Shown here in pieces: positions 47,849 through 60,710 of a stretch of 64,000 nucleotides of DNA (positions within the stretch are counted from its first letter, which is position 1; every line of letters begins with the position of its first letter). Position numbers and translations under genes: made by a program. A model generated the notes under the pieces. The model was not told where the DNA came from and searched no databases. It saw only the letters and a list, made by a program, of their open reading frames with translations. This DNA is from Papilionanthe hookeriana x Papilionanthe teres (taxonomy: Eukaryota; Streptophyta; Magnoliopsida; Asparagales; Orchidaceae). The stretch spans positions 121,825,738 to 121,889,737 of the forward strand of contig CM040423.1 of assembly GCA_022702705.1 (NCBI GenBank). Direction: 5' to 3'.

Positions 47849-48532
47849 ACTACTGAAGATAGACATCATACATCTCTGAAATGTGTCAGCTGCTTTACAC
47901 AGTCTAAAAGGCATTCTTCGAAAAGCAAAGGTTCCATAAGGGCTAGTAAATGTTGTCTTTTCTTGATCCTTAGGAGCAATATGTATTTGATGGTAACAAG
48001 TATATCTATCCAGAAAGTAGTAGTTCTTATGTCCAGGAAGTCTATCCAGCATTTGATTGGGAAAAGGAAGAGAAAATTGATCTTTACGGGTGGCGGCATT
48101 TAATTTCCTATAGTCAATACAAATTCACCATCCATTAATTTGTCTTGTGGGTATAATTTCATTACAATCATTCACTTCAACAGTCCCTCCTCCCTTTTTA
48201 GGTACATAATGTATTTGACTCACCCAAGCACTATCCGAAATAGGATAAATAATTCCAGCATCCAGCCATTTTAAAATCTCCTTCTTAACTACTTCTTTCA
48301 TTATTGGATTCAATCTCCTTTGCGGATCAACTCTCGGTTTATGTTCTTCATCTAATAAAATTCTGTGCATACAAATTGAAGGACTAACTCCTTTAATAAC
48401 TGCTAAATTGCATCCAAAAGCTTTCTTGTATCTTTTTAAAATTTCCAACAACTTCTGTTCTTGATAATCGTTTAACTCTGAAGATACAATGACTGGTAGA
48501 GTAGATGATTCTCCTAAAAACATATACTTCAA
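47849..48532 (-). pseudogene. RT N-terminal part, element C
   Basis: Contains RYKKAFGCNL, SDSAWVSQIHYVPKKGG (about 48240-48190), TSPYGTFAFRRMPF and FQRCMMSIF, ending exactly at the K4 insertion at 47849. It continues at 40548. A stop after RQINGW (about 48125) and a shift near 48055 break the frame. Motif A shows FLDRYTCYHQI, with Asp kept. Confidence 0.85.
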
Positions 48533-49009
48533 ATATTAGGGAGAATTGTCATCTCATGTTTAGGTGGTTTTATTATAGATGGAATTAGACTTTTATTTCC
48601 ACCTTCCATAGTGTCTAATACTTTGAATCTCTCCTGAACATACTCCAAATATTCATTCTTCTTACTATCTGAATTTTCTTCATTTTCAATTTCTTCTTCA
48701 TACATATTTTCATACTTTACTTCTTTTTTAAATTTATTTTCAAAATGATCATTTCTTAAATATTCACAAACCTCCATCCTAAAACATTCACCATCTTTTT
48801 TCGATTGAGGGATACTTCATAGATTTCAAAATATTAAAGGTCATCTCTCGATCATTAACTCTCACAGTTAATTCTCCTTTTTGAACATCAATTACTTCTC
48901 TTCCAGTAGCAAGGAATGGTCTTCCCAAAATGATTGAAATTTCTTTATCTTCCTCCATATCAAGTACAATAAAATCTACAGGAAAGCTAAATTTATCCAC
49001 TTTCACTAA
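48533..49009 (-). pseudogene. Protease C-terminal part and pol linker, element C
   Basis: VLVKVDKFSFPVDFIVLDME and ILGRPFLATGREVIDVQKGE (about 49000-48890), then an acidic linker with PKHEMTILPN before RT. It is the continuation of 50890-51381 across the solo LTR. A frame break lies near 48785 and a stop near 48529. Confidence 0.8.
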
Positions 49010-49014
49010 CACAT
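49010..49014. other. Target-site duplication CACAT, left of solo LTR
   Basis: CACAT, repeated at 50890-50894. Confidence 0.88.
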
Positions 49015-50889
49015 TGATACACCTAAAATATTTACTATTTTTATGCACATTTTATACCTATTTTTAATGATATTGCACTTTAATGGAAGGTATTTTGTGT
49101 TTTTCTTGTAGGTATGATGAAAATGGATGGTCATGATGAAAGGAACAAAATTGGATCAAATTTGGAGCAAAAAAATGAAAAATCAATATTTTGGCACTGA
49201 CGGCTAAGCCCCGCTAGGCCGGCACTTAGCCGCCACAGTTAAAAATCGAAATTCAAATGAATTTGGCGCAAATTTCAAAGGGGATGAGATGCAACTCTTG
49301 GTGGCCTACCATAACTTCCTTTAGGGGGCAAATTTTAATGAAGGGGTTCGTTCCTTAGTAGATACATTGAATCTGGACACATTTTGAAGAGACACCAAGG
49401 CACCTTTTGGTTTACTATTTAAAGAGAGTCTTAGGAAAGATTAGGAGACTCTTCCTTTGCATTTTGAAGGGTTCTTTCTTTCTTTCTTTTATTCTTCTAC
49501 TGCATTTTAAGAGTTTTTATTTTAGAGTAGGAGTAGAGAGTAGAAAGGAGAAAAGGGTCGGAGTGAAGTCTTCTTCTTCCCACTTCTTTTCTTTCTTTTA
49601 GTTTAGTTTTTATTGAAGTCTGAAGTCTGTATTCTGAGTCATCAGAGTTGGGAGACTTGCTCTGATGAGTAGTTTAGTGAAGACTCCAGGTTTCAGAGGA
49701 ACTTCCTTAGCTTATGGAGAGGATTTTCAGATAAGTGTTTACTTTTAATTTTTATATTAATACTTGCTTTAGTTTGTTATTTTTCTTATTGTTTTTAATT
49801 TCAAATCAATGTGTTTTTTTATTTTTTCAATGCATTCTGAGTAGTTTACTTTATCTTTTTCATTCTTAAAAGGAGAAGTAATTAATTTACAAAGAATTGT
49901 TGTGGAAGGTATAAGTATTCAGAAGTTGGAGGAAGTTGTGAAGATTGATTCTAAAAACATTGTTTACTTCTTAATTTGGCATGTTAAGTTGTAGAATTTC
50001 TTGAGATTATGTAAGATCTAATGCGGTATTGTCTCATAAAAGTTAGTAAGAATCACATGTAATTATATGGGTGAGAATTGTAGTCCATATAATTGAATGT
50101 AATATTAGAAGATATTTTTATAAAAGGGAGTAAAATTAGAGGATTTTAGAGTGACAGGCTAAAAACCCTAATTTGGATTGAAGTTTTGAGTTTTGTTATG
50201 AGAAGTTATCCCCTAGGTGGTGGGAATTGAGGGAACTCTAGAGTGAGAGACTGGTATCTTCCCTGCTTAACCATGTTCAAAATAATAAAAATTTCAAATT
50301 AACCTATTTTCTTTATAAAACCAAGTAAGGGTAAAGAACACATTTGCTTCTATCTGTCACAACAAATTTGGATACTTCCACAATAATACTTTAAGAATTA
50401 TTACTACTTCATAAAAGGAAAGAAAAAGATATTCTAGTTAATAGTATTTTACATCTAATGTTATTAGTTTTTATAATTTTAATTTCTTGCTTAACCTTTT
50501 AAGGAAATTTCAAAATACAAATCAACTTTCAAAACTTTTCAAAATCAAGACATACTTTTTCAAAAACAATTAAAGAAAGTAAAAAGATAATTTTCTGATT
50601 CCTTTAAAGATTTTTACATTTTTCCTGTGGGTTCAATATCTCGGGGCTTAATCAAGAAGTCCTATATTACTTGATAAACGATGTGTATACTAGTGTAGTA
50701 TCCCATATTATAAAATCATAATTTTCATATCTAAGTCATCAACACATATATTCCTAGCGGCCCAAGTTTTTGGCACTGTTTGTCGGGAATCAAGTTTTTA
50801 GCATCGTTATAATTACAGGACAGTATCAAGTTTTTGGTGTCGTTGCCAATTTTCTTATCATATTTGTAAGTATAAATATCAAGGGATCA
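49015..50889 (+). repeat. Solo LTR of the A/B Athila family
   Basis: TGATACACCTAAAATATT to AAGGGATCA, 1,875 bp, with a perfect CACAT duplication and no internal region: an LTR-LTR recombination product. It includes the palindrome at 49199-49236 and a TATA-like actatttaaag at 49414. At its 3' end it carries three primer-site-like units (starts 50763, 50791, 50827) where the other LTRs have one. The open frame at 49407-49601 is incidental. Confidence 0.9.
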
Positions 50890-51381
50890 CACATCTTCCA
50901 CCAGTCCTTTAGGGTAAGTAATGGAATGATCGGCCAACTGAAGAGTCACAGATGTAGGAGAAATTTCTTCTATTCCGAACCTTTTTAAAGTTGATAAAGG
51001 CATAAGATTAATACTAGCTCTCATATCACATAAGGCTCTTCCGAAAAATTTTTCACCTATAATACACGAAATAGTGAAACTACCAGGATCTTTAAATTTT
51101 TCCAGAATCTTCTTCTGAATAATTGCACTACACTCTCCGCTAAGTGCAACAGTTTCATGTTCTGTAAACTTCCTTTTCTTTTTCAAAATATCCTTCATAA
51201 ACTTGGCATAGTTAGGCAATTGTTCTAATGCTTCAACAAAAGGAATATTTATCGTTAATTTCTTAAGGATCTCAAAAAATTTTCTATATCTGTTATCCCT
51301 GTTTTGTTTTTTCAATCTTTGAGGAAATGGAGGTGGTGGTTTTTCAACGGTTATCTTCATTGGCTCAAGAGGATAATCCAA
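50890..51381 (-). pseudogene. Gag end and protease N-terminal part, element C
   Basis: PPPPFPQRLKKQNRD (about 51340) is followed by KLTINIPFVEALEQLPNYA and the active-site region ALCDMRASINLMPLSTLKRF (about 51030). The Gly of the usual D-x-G-A is Arg here. The catalytic Asp is present. The frame runs into the solo LTR at 50889. Confidence 0.83.
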
Positions 51382-52755
51382 GTCTGGATAAATCTTGTTT
51401 CAACCTTTTTCGATTTTCATGTTCTCCTTTTCCATTTCAACTTCTTTTTACACTCTTGTTTCCAAATCTTTTCCACTCCTTAATTGAATAGCCTTAAGTT
51501 GTTCCTTGTTTTGATCTTTTGGATTGATCTCAACATTAATTAGAAGCATTCCAGAAGGTCTATTATTAAGTGCAGTTAAAATATGCCCCAATTGATTTTC
51601 AATATTTTTCATAGCAACATCTTGAGCTTGTAATTAATTTTTCTTATTTAGAATCATTTCTTTAGTAGACAACTTCTTATCCTTAAATTGCGAGTTACTA
51701 TTGAATCCAGGAGGATAAGATGGTCTAAAATTATTTCCTTGATTGTTCGAATTTTTAATTAGATTTATAAAACTGTCCCCCATTGTGGGTTAACATTGAC
51801 ATTGCTATTATTCCAATTGAAATTTGGGTGATTCTTCCAACCAGGATTATAATAATTCAAATAAGGATTGCTAGGTTTATTAATAACATTCAAAGTCTCA
51901 TAAGGTGTTTGAGATTCTGTCATTTTCCAAATGAATTTTCCTGTAACACTTGAGGTGGTTGAGAATAATTCATTTCATATTAATCTATTTTCTTAAAAAG
52001 GGCTGCAATTTGAGAAACTATCATAGTCATCATATCTGATTCATGAACACTAGCTACTCTCTTAGGATTTACCAGTTCAGAGGGCCATCAAAAATTATTA
52101 GTAGCCATTTCTTCAATTAATGTGTATGCTTCATCAAAAGGTTTTGACATTAATGATCCACCAGTAGCACATCTATAATTGATCTCAATGATCCCACTAA
52201 TCCATTATAAAACATTTGAATTATTAAACAATCTAGTAAAACATGATGTAGGCACTTTCTAAGAAGATCTTTAAATCTCTTCCAAGCTACATATATTGAT
52301 TCTCCTTAAAACTGACCAAAAGATGTAATATCATTTCTTAACTTAGCAGTCTTTGATGGAGGGAATATATTTTGAAGAAAATTTTAAGATAATTCTCCCC
52401 AAGTTCTAATAGATCAAGGTGCTAACAAACTTAATCACACCTTAGCTTTATCCCTTAATGAAAAAGGAAAAAGTCTAAGTCTGATAAAATCACTAGACAC
52501 TCCGTCATATTTAAAAGTAGCACATAGTTCTAGAAAACTAGCGAGATGTAAATTTGGATCCTCATTAGGTGTTCCTCCAAATTTATTATTTTGTACTATA
52601 TGGATAATATCAGGTTTAAGTTCAAATGAATTAGCAGAAACATCAGGATTTTGAATAGTTATGTGAATTTCATCTACTGTTGGGTTAGCACAATCTCTTA
52701 AAGGTCGTGGCAAATTTTCAATATCATTTCTCTGATTATCTTAATTATTCGCCAT
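51382..52755 (-). pseudogene. Gag, element C
   Basis: Starts at 52755 with MANN then a stop. The readable N-terminus PLRDCANPTVDEI is followed by LHLASFLELCATFKYDGVS and FPFSLRDKAKV (about 52560-52435). From 52430 to 51400 the frame is heavily broken, but Gag landmarks remain: KFLQNIFPPSKTAKLRNDI-like near 52350, and the NxGWKNHPNFNWNN-like stretch near 51850. No zinc knuckle is seen. Older decay than A. Confidence 0.8.
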
Positions 52756-52802
52756 CTCACAAGGATTTTCAGTTTATTTTTGTTGTTTTTTAATTTTTCC
52801 CC

Positions 52803-53264
52803 TATGCAAGGGCAATCCTAAAAAGGTAGCTAGTGTTCATGATACATATGTAATTGCATTTCTTGTATCTCAGGTTGATGCATTATCAAGAAAGTTGGAC
52901 CAATTTGGAATGAACCGGCCTCAATTTACTCTAGTAAGTGAGGAAAGTTCATTAGGGCATATGATTGATTCCAACTCATTATATGAGACTTTAAATACCA
53001 TAAACAATCGGTATTCTAACTTTTACAACCCAGGTTGGAAGAAACATCCTAAATTTAACTGGAATCATACTACAACAGGTGAAAACCAACAATGGGATAA
53101 TAATCATGCAATTCCTAATGGAAGTTCGAATAACAAGGGAACGCAAGCTATAGAACTTCTTATCCATTTAACTCTAACAATAATCAACAATTTGAGGATA
53201 AGAAGATGTCCATAGAAGAAGTGGTATTTCAAATGGAAAACTAGTTGCAAAGTCAAAATGTTGT
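52803..53264 (+). pseudogene. Gag C-terminal part, element F
   Basis: Contains NPKKVASVHDTYV (52812-52850), SRKLDQFGMN, and NFYNPGWKKHPKFNWNH (about 53017-53068). It then shifts frame near 53140, and the other frame carries DKKMSIEEVVFQMEN followed by a stop. It ends at the K5 insertion and resumes at 60706 with AIKNIDNQVGQID. It is homologous to A 29160-28690 on the opposite strand. Confidence 0.8.
53260..53264. other. Target-site duplication GTTGT, left of K5
   Basis: GTTGT here against GTTGC at 60706-60710: four of five bases. Homologous gags show that GTTGC is the original, so this side mutated. Confidence 0.8.
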
Positions 53265-56219
53265 TGTTGACCTCATTTTTGATGAGGTCTTCTCTTCTTC
53301 TTTTTTTAGTACTTAGGATCTAGCCTTAGGCTTTTCCTTTGACTATCTTAGAGGATTAGAATTGGGACCCACCACTTAGAAATTCAAACCACTTCTTAAC
53401 TCCCTGCAAACTCCACAAACTTGATCGTAGACCCCTAATCACCTAGAGGGTTGAGATCAAATGTGGAAGTTTAAAGGATGAGTTCCTATAGGACTCTTTG
53501 GCCTTAGGACTGCCCTGGGTGGCCTGGTCTGGTAAAGGGGGCTGATTTTTACACACTACACCTATACACTACACTTTCACACACCTCCTAAAAACACACC
53601 CATACCCAACTTGACCTCCTGACTCATGAAGGTGATTCACATGGATGGTCCTTAACCCCTGAGCCCTTGGCTAAGAGGGTTAGGAACAACATAATGAATG
53701 CCTCAAATGAGTCCTCTCATGGATCATATAGGCTTAACATGGCTTCATGGCTCAACCAAAATGATTTTATTCCACTTACATTCACCCAATCTTCAATTTC
53801 CCAAATTTTTAATTTTTGACCCCCGGGACCCTACACCCGCTTAGCCTACCCAAAACCCTTGAAATTACCCAAATTTTTCAAAAATTTCCAAATCACCCAA
53901 AATTCCCCAAAATCATTCCTAAACATTTCTCTCCACTCAAATTGATCATCCATAGCCAAAAATACCAAAAAATCCAAAAATACCTCCCAATACCCTCCAA
54001 ATACCCAAAATACCCCTCTTGACCCAAAAATCCAAAAATTCAGAAAATTCCCAGAAAATTCCAGAAAATCCCAAATATTCCTAATTTCATTTTTTTCAAC
54101 TACACCATGGGCCAATTTTGTCAATTTACCCTACTTTTGTCAAAACCCCCAATTTGACCCATTTTAACCCAAAGTGAATCCAATGTCAAACCAAACCTAC
54201 CCAATTGACCCAAATTTCTGTCCAATTCAATTCTAAACTTCAATTCAACATTCCCAAAACCAATCTAGACCAGATCCAAGTTCAATTTGATTGACATTTG
54301 GATCCAATTTCACTTTTGGCCTTAAAGCCCAATTTGGACCCATGACCCAAACCTAACCCAAACTCACCCAATTCAACTCCAATTAACCCCAAATCTTTTC
54401 CAAATCTTCCTTAACATTCCCACAAGCAAAACCTTAACATGATTTTCCCAAAATTTAGACCCAAACCCCACTCAAATTCAATCCAAAATCAAAAAGCCCA
54501 ATTTTGACCTAAACCCAAACCTAACCCAAATGAACCCAAACCCTAAAATCAAAACCTAACCAAAGCCAAAACTTCTTTGAAATACTCCCATAAACATTTC
54601 CCAACATTTATTTTACATCAATTTCAACCCTAGCCCAACATTGGCCCAAGTTAACCCAATTTGACATATATTGCCCCATTCACCAAAGAAGCCCAAATCC
54701 AACCCAATTCAAACCCAAATCACTCCCAATTTGCTTCAAGTCACTCATGACACATCCATGAGCTAAACCCAACATTTGTTTGGCCCAATCCTTCACAAAA
54801 TTCCCATCCATAAAATTATTTTTAAACCAAAAGCCCACTTTCTTAAACCTTCCTAAAAGCCCAAATTTCATGCTAAAGCCCATATGACAAATTCTTCTCA
54901 TCATACCCTTAATTAAAATCATCCCTAAGTTCAAATCAATCATCAAATGATTCCAAATCAAGCAATGTACCAAATCCCATCAAATCACTCCTAAATTACC
55001 AAAATTCCTAAAAACCTCTTTCATGAAAGTTGACTTAGCTTTTTCCAAGCCAAAAGTGAGCCATGAAGCCATGCATGAGCCACATGTGAGCCATGAAAGC
55101 TTTGGACACTTCACCATACCCAAAATGGCAAGAAGAGGGGACCCTTTAATGATTCTCTTAAGAGTGATTAACCACTCCCATGTCTCCCCTAATTCTTGCT
55201 TAAGCTTAATTGTACTTGGATTGTGACTTGACCCCACTAATCAAGCTGATCCAAGTGACTTTCCCTTCTGCCCAAATTGGCCTTGGAGGGTGGACCTAAC
55301 CCAAAACCAAGGGTTGACCCATTTAGACCCAAAACTAGCCCTTTCTCATTCAACTTTGATTCAAACCCTTTACACATGTCCATGGCCGATTGATCTGCAC
55401 AAACCTCCAGCCCTGACCCACCTGGACCTGAGGGTGACCCATGCCTGCCGGCAAGGCGCCTGGGTCGCCGGAAAACACCATGGCCGAGACCTTGGGAGGA
55501 GCCAAACTTTGGAATTCCACCTTGCTGAGCTACCCCATGCCCAATGGCCACCATGGCTGTTCTTCCCATGCCCAGAGCAGCTGATCCCAACCCTTGGCCA
55601 TCCCTGTGAGGCTCTCCAGCCACCTCTATTTAAACCCGACCCCCTCACGGCCATGGAGGAGAGTTGCACAAACCTTGCCGAAACTCTGCCAAAATTGCTC
55701 CAAACCCTACTCCATACTTAGAGCAGTTGATCCCCAGTGTCAATTTGCCCTAATCCCCACCAACAGAATCCAATTTCTCAACTGAAATTTCACCCAAAAC
55801 CGGGACACTTTGCCGCAGTGAGCCAATCTTCAAATTGATCGGTCCTACACCTTCACTGGACCAAGAGGAGAAGTTTCCCACCGAAAGCCCCATCTCCAGG
55901 CCACCCGATTGTTCCAGGCCTCCAAGCTTTGTGATCGGCTGTGGTCACTTTCATAGCTAGGCAATTCACCGGACCAGGAGACTTCATCCGGAGCTTGCTT
56001 GGGATCTAATCGAAGGTGACACAACCCTCAGATTGAAGCCACACTTCTCTGAGCAAAGGTATAAGCTAATTCTTCATCCCGAGCTTCTGGAGATTCTCCA
56101 TTTCAAATGCTTTAATTTCAATGCATGATCACCGTATAGATGTGTTCATCTCTTCAAGAAGAATCCATAGAGCACAAGAACAAGAAAATCTGTTAAGTAT
56201 TGAGTGAGATATTAGGGAT

Positions 56220-56440
56220 TTAGTGTGGACGGCTCTCGGGCTAGGATGCTTGGGGACGATGAACGGATGCCGTTCATTTAATACACGCGCGGACGGACGG
56301 CCAGGATCGCGCCGGATGAGGAGATGGAACGACACAGCGGGCCCCCGGAGCGCTGAGTCGAATAGCGGCGTCGAATCGGAGAGCGCCACGCGGCGTTTCG
56401 GAGCTGCCGAGGTTGACGCGGCGCCGCGTGGATAAATAGA
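56220..56440 (+). promoter_or_regulatory. GC island and candidate promoter of K5
   Basis: Palindrome ATGAACGGATGCCGTTCAT at 56259-56277, TGAGTCGAATAGCGGCG, gcggcgccgcgtgg, and a TATA-like gataaataga at 56431-56440. Same layout as K4. Confidence 0.5.
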
Positions 56441-58249
56441 AAATTAGGGTATTTTTCTATTTATTTAATTCCCTAAACTTCAAAAATCTATAACTTTGTA
56501 TAGAAAAATTAGAAAAATAAAATAAAAATACCCTCTTGCTCAGTGAACAGAGGAGAATAATGTGGAAATCATTTAATTTCATCAAGTATTTTATTTTTAA
56601 TGATTTATTTACCCTCTGCATTATTTTAATTCTCCATGCATATAGGAAATTCACCATGGCATGAGACCATAGGGCTTTTGAAGCCTCTAAACTTGGGAAT
56701 ATTCCCTGAATTTTCCAAGGTCAGAGGCCATCCTTATGAGACGTTATTGATTTTTCAAATCCATGTTACTGTTTTGAGTATTTTAAATCCAATAATTAGC
56801 ATGTTGTGAAATAAATTCTAGGAAAATTTGGTGATGTTTCTTATAACTAGAGGACCCTAGAAAAAATAGGTTTTGAATTAATTCACTTAGAATAACCCTA
56901 ATTGGCTTAAACACCCAAAATAGCTTCTTAATTAATTAGAGTTAACCATACATCAAATTGACTTGAAATCAATTCTCCACTGACCTTTAGGATCAGAGGA
57001 ACCCACCATAAAAATTTGAAGTCAATTGGACTTGGTTAACCCTATTAAATGGGTTGATTAAGTCATTTAGCCAATTTTAAACTTTAAAAATTCATAACTT
57101 TCAAAACACTTTTCAAACATTCACCAAATTGGTTTTGGAGCCTCTCTGATATCAGAGGAATTTAAGAAAATTAAAATTTCAATTTTCTAAAAAAGTTGAT
57201 TTTTTGGTATTATTTTAATATTTTAATAATAAAAAAATAATAAAAATCACAAAAATAATAAAATTCACTAAAATGTCACATTTTAGATTCTAATCACTTA
57301 GAAATAAACCCCATATTTTTCTTAGGTCTATTTGGTGAGATATTAAATTTTAAAGCCCTAAGGTAATTTTAAAATTAAAAAAAATGTATTTTTTAGCATT
57401 TCCACTAAAATAATTCTAATAAATCAAAGAAAAATTATAAAATTATAAAAATTGATTTGCTGATTTCCTTGATATCAGAGAGATTTTTGAAAAATATAAA
57501 ATTCATTTTTCAATTTTTATTTTATTTTTTAAATTAATTAATACTCCAAAACTCAAAATAATTATAATAAAAATAATATAATTCAAAAAATCACCAAAAT
57601 TGGTCCAAGTGGTCCTCTGGTCATTAGGAATGTCCCATAATTTTCTTAAGGATAGAAACTTTTCCTTGGTCATATTATTAAATTTTCCTTGGAAATCCCT
57701 ATTTTCTACCAAAAATAATTACATAAATAAATTAAATACAGAAAAATCACATTTTCTCCTCTCATGTCTTTATTGGTATATGAGTGAAGTCACATAAAAA
57801 TTTCAAGTTCATTTAAGCTCAATTTAGTGAGTTATCGAATTATTAAGCTTGAAGGGCAAAGTGGTAATTAAAATTTTAACCTTTAATTAAAACTTTAGGC
57901 TTAATAAAATTAAAGAGTAAAATATTTGATCTTAATCTGATTTGGATGATTGAAATTTAAATAATTAAAGGGTAGAAACCTACTAAACAATTTAAAAATA
58001 ATTAAAATAAACCTTAACTAAATAATTGATTAAATTTGGAGGAATAATAAAGTTGGAATTATTAAATAGGGATATTATTGAATAGAGATTTGTTCTTTAA
58101 TTTAAGAATCCCTAAATTAATCATCTCAATAATATTTAATTCCTAATTAAAATAATTCAAATTTAAGTTTTAAAATGTTAAAGGACTTAATCATTAAAAT
58201 TAAATTAAAAGTTAAATTATTAAACTCTTTTTAAATTTTCAATTAAATT

Positions 58250-58610
58250 AAAATTAAAAATAAAATTAAATTAAAGATTAAATTAAATTAAATCAAACAA
58301 ATTAAACTAATTTAAATTAAATTAAATCAAATAAATTAAATTAAATTAAATTGAACAAATTAAATTGAATTGAATTGAATTTAATTAAAATTAAATTAAA
58401 TTAATTAAATAAAATTAAATAAAAAAATAATAAAATTAAATTAAATTAAATTAAATTAAATTAAATCATATTAAATTAAATTAAATTAAATTAAATTAAA
58501 ATAAAAAATAAAATCAAGTTAGAATTAAAATTAATTTAAATTAAATGAATTAAATTAAAATTAAAACTAAACTAAATTAAATTAAATTAAAGTTAAATTA
58601 AATTGAATTA
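58250..58610 (+). repeat. AAATT-type microsatellite in K5
   Basis: Imperfect taaat/aaatt runs, counterpart of 45385-45770 with a different unit order and length. Confidence 0.8.
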
Positions 58611-60272
58611 AAAATAACATCACCTAAGACATGAAGAAAATAAATATAAAGCAACTTGAACACTATTCCAAATTTAAATCCGATAACTGAAATTAAACTA
58701 AATCACAAACCATTTGAACACCAATTTGCCCTCGAAAGCTTTGGTTACCATAACTCCTAAACAGAACATTAAATGAAATGTTACCTCACTTATAGGATAT
58801 TCAAATGTCCTAGTTCACTGAATAAGATAACAACAAAACTTAACTAAACCTCGGACGATTACTTCTCCTGATTAATTAAATCCATTTAGACTTAAAACAA
58901 TCCTATCAGTATCGAAAAGATGTTTAAGATTCTTCTTAAGCACTTCCTCAATACGATAGGATACTTATAAGAACAATTGAACTTAATTATTCTTTGATGA
59001 AGAAAATCGTCCTCAAACCAAAACACAAGAACCTAGACATCATAGGAAATGACTAGCCATAGGATTAGGAATTTGGTAGAAAACTATAACCCTTCCTTTA
59101 GCTTTACCTAGGAACTTACTTAAATATTCTAATTGTGTTTTAAGTGCAGCTTGGGATGACGGGAAGACCCTCCAAGTACGCTTTTATTTTATTGCAATTT
59201 ACCTTATTGCAATTTATTTAATCGCATCACACTTACTTTTCTTGCATGATAAACAACTGTTGCATGAAAACCCACACCTTTAGGATAGTCCCTAAAACTG
59301 AAACAAAAACTAAATTAAAAGTCATTACAAGATAAAATTCACCGCCACAACATCTCAAAATATAAAACAACTCAAAATTTAATCACAAATAGAACACAAA
59401 ACTACAATTATAACTAAATTAAAACGTCTTGTTGGATGATCGGGAATACCTCGGATGATGTAACCTACGTGTTGCTAACGGGATTTCCACGTGCCTAAAT
59501 GAAAGTGTGGAACCCATTCAGTTGAGTTTAGCAAATTCATCTGGACTAAGTGAATCCGATAAAAATAACGATGCCGGAAGGATGGAACCGTGGGATCTTA
59601 ACCGGTGTTGTTATAATCAACTTTAAGATTTATTTTAAATAAAATATAAAAAACACTTGGAAATTAAGATTCCTCTAAACCAAAACACTTTTCTCATCTC
59701 CTGATTTATGACTTCTAAAACTAAACCTCTGCAACAACAAGGAGCTCGGAGCATGGTGGGCAGCACAGACATCATCGTCAGCAAAACTTGAATCTACATC
59801 AGCAAAACCATTCTTAGAATTAAATAACCAATCCATAGGATTTTGAGGTAGTTTGCCTAGTGCAACATAAATCCTCAACCTTTTGTTAGGCATTTACATT
59901 GCAAATTAAGCCCTAACCGGTTTTAGGATTCCGAGGTAGTCGTCCGATACGACATAAACCCTCACATCTTCAAGGCTATTTGTATGATCATGTCATACGA
60001 ACATAAGTGCTAATTAATTAAAATTGGCAAGATCAAAATATTAAATAAACATTAGGACTTTCCTAAATCCAAGCCAAACAATAGGATAATTGGGAAATTG
60101 CCGAAGTTCGCTTCGAATCTGTAATTTCTCCTACCTTTCTTCCTTTGAATTCCCAAAACAAAATTTTCTAAATTTGATCCATTCCCTATTGAAATTCCAA
60201 AATTCAATCATTTGAAAAACTTAAACTTTGAAATTCTTGAGAGCAGAATTACTGATTATTATCGAGAGTTTT

Positions 60273-60387
60273 CTTAGGTGATTCCTGTCACTTAAGATGT
60301 AATTAACTATAGGGGCTTGCCCTTATAGGGAATTTTAAAGAACCCGAGTAATATAAACCTCGTTTAATGCTTTCATATTAAGCGAGG
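60273..60387 (+). other. Three tandem stem-loops near the K5 3' end
   Basis: Stem-loop 1: 60273-60296. Stem-loop 2: 60307-60328. Stem-loop 3: 60358-60387 (11 pairs). In stem-loop 3 the pairs 60361/60384 (C-G) and 60360/60385 (T-A) replace T-A and C-G in K4. Confidence 0.75.
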
Positions 60388-60705
60388 AATTTGTCGGCTT
60401 ATAAAATTGGTTCGCGTACCAAACAGACGTCATGAAATCTTCTAGTTTATTTAATCGAGCCCCATCGTCAAGCAGTGTGTCTATTCTTCAGGATAGATAC
60501 ACGGTTTGTGATGTGGTGCTCGTTTATATAAACTATTCGGGATGTGAGATCAGTTTGATTTCATATCTTAAAATTGTCAAATTTAAAATTATTTTCAAAA
60601 TCAAATACTACTTTTCAAATTATTTATTTAAATTAAATTAAAAATTTGCCGACAATTTCTGTAGGCGACCCCTTTTCAAAACACAACCTAAAAAATATGC
60701 CGACA

Positions 60706-60710
60706 GTTGC
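60706..60710. other. Target-site duplication GTTGC, right of K5
   Basis: Partner of 53260-53264. The gag frame continues directly after it. Confidence 0.8.

Larger units (their letters stand above)
35653..52790 (-). mobile_element. Element C: old minus-strand Athila-like element, interrupted twice
   Basis: Minus-strand order: gag (52755-51382), protease (51381-50890), a solo LTR insert, protease/linker (49009-48533), RT (48532-47849), the K4 insert, RT end and RNase H (40548-39539), integrase (39480-38357), ORF 1 (37879-36770) and the start of ORF 2 (35951-35653). ORF 2 is cut by the B LTR end. No C LTR is present. The right end stops 35 bp upstream of its gag and meets element F head to head. 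It belongs to a subfamily distinct from A/B: the post-pol proteins and palindrome motif differ. Confidence 0.85.
53265..60705 (+). mobile_element. K5: complete 7,441-bp K repeat, giant solo LTR
   Basis: Same ends, order and lack of coding content as K4, collinear throughout. It adds a CCCAAAT-rich segment near 54350-54540 that K4 lacks and differs in the microsatellite. It sits in gag of F with a GTTGY duplication. The GC-rich block at 55230-56060 has open frames on both strands that are not conserved in K4. Confidence 0.85.

Noticed and set aside
55237..55721. Long open frames on both strands of the GC-rich block in K5, with like frames at 68-684, 42395-42897 and 10574-11035
   Set aside because: They occur because the block is GC-rich. 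Frames overlap on both strands, differ between K copies and have no recognisable domain.
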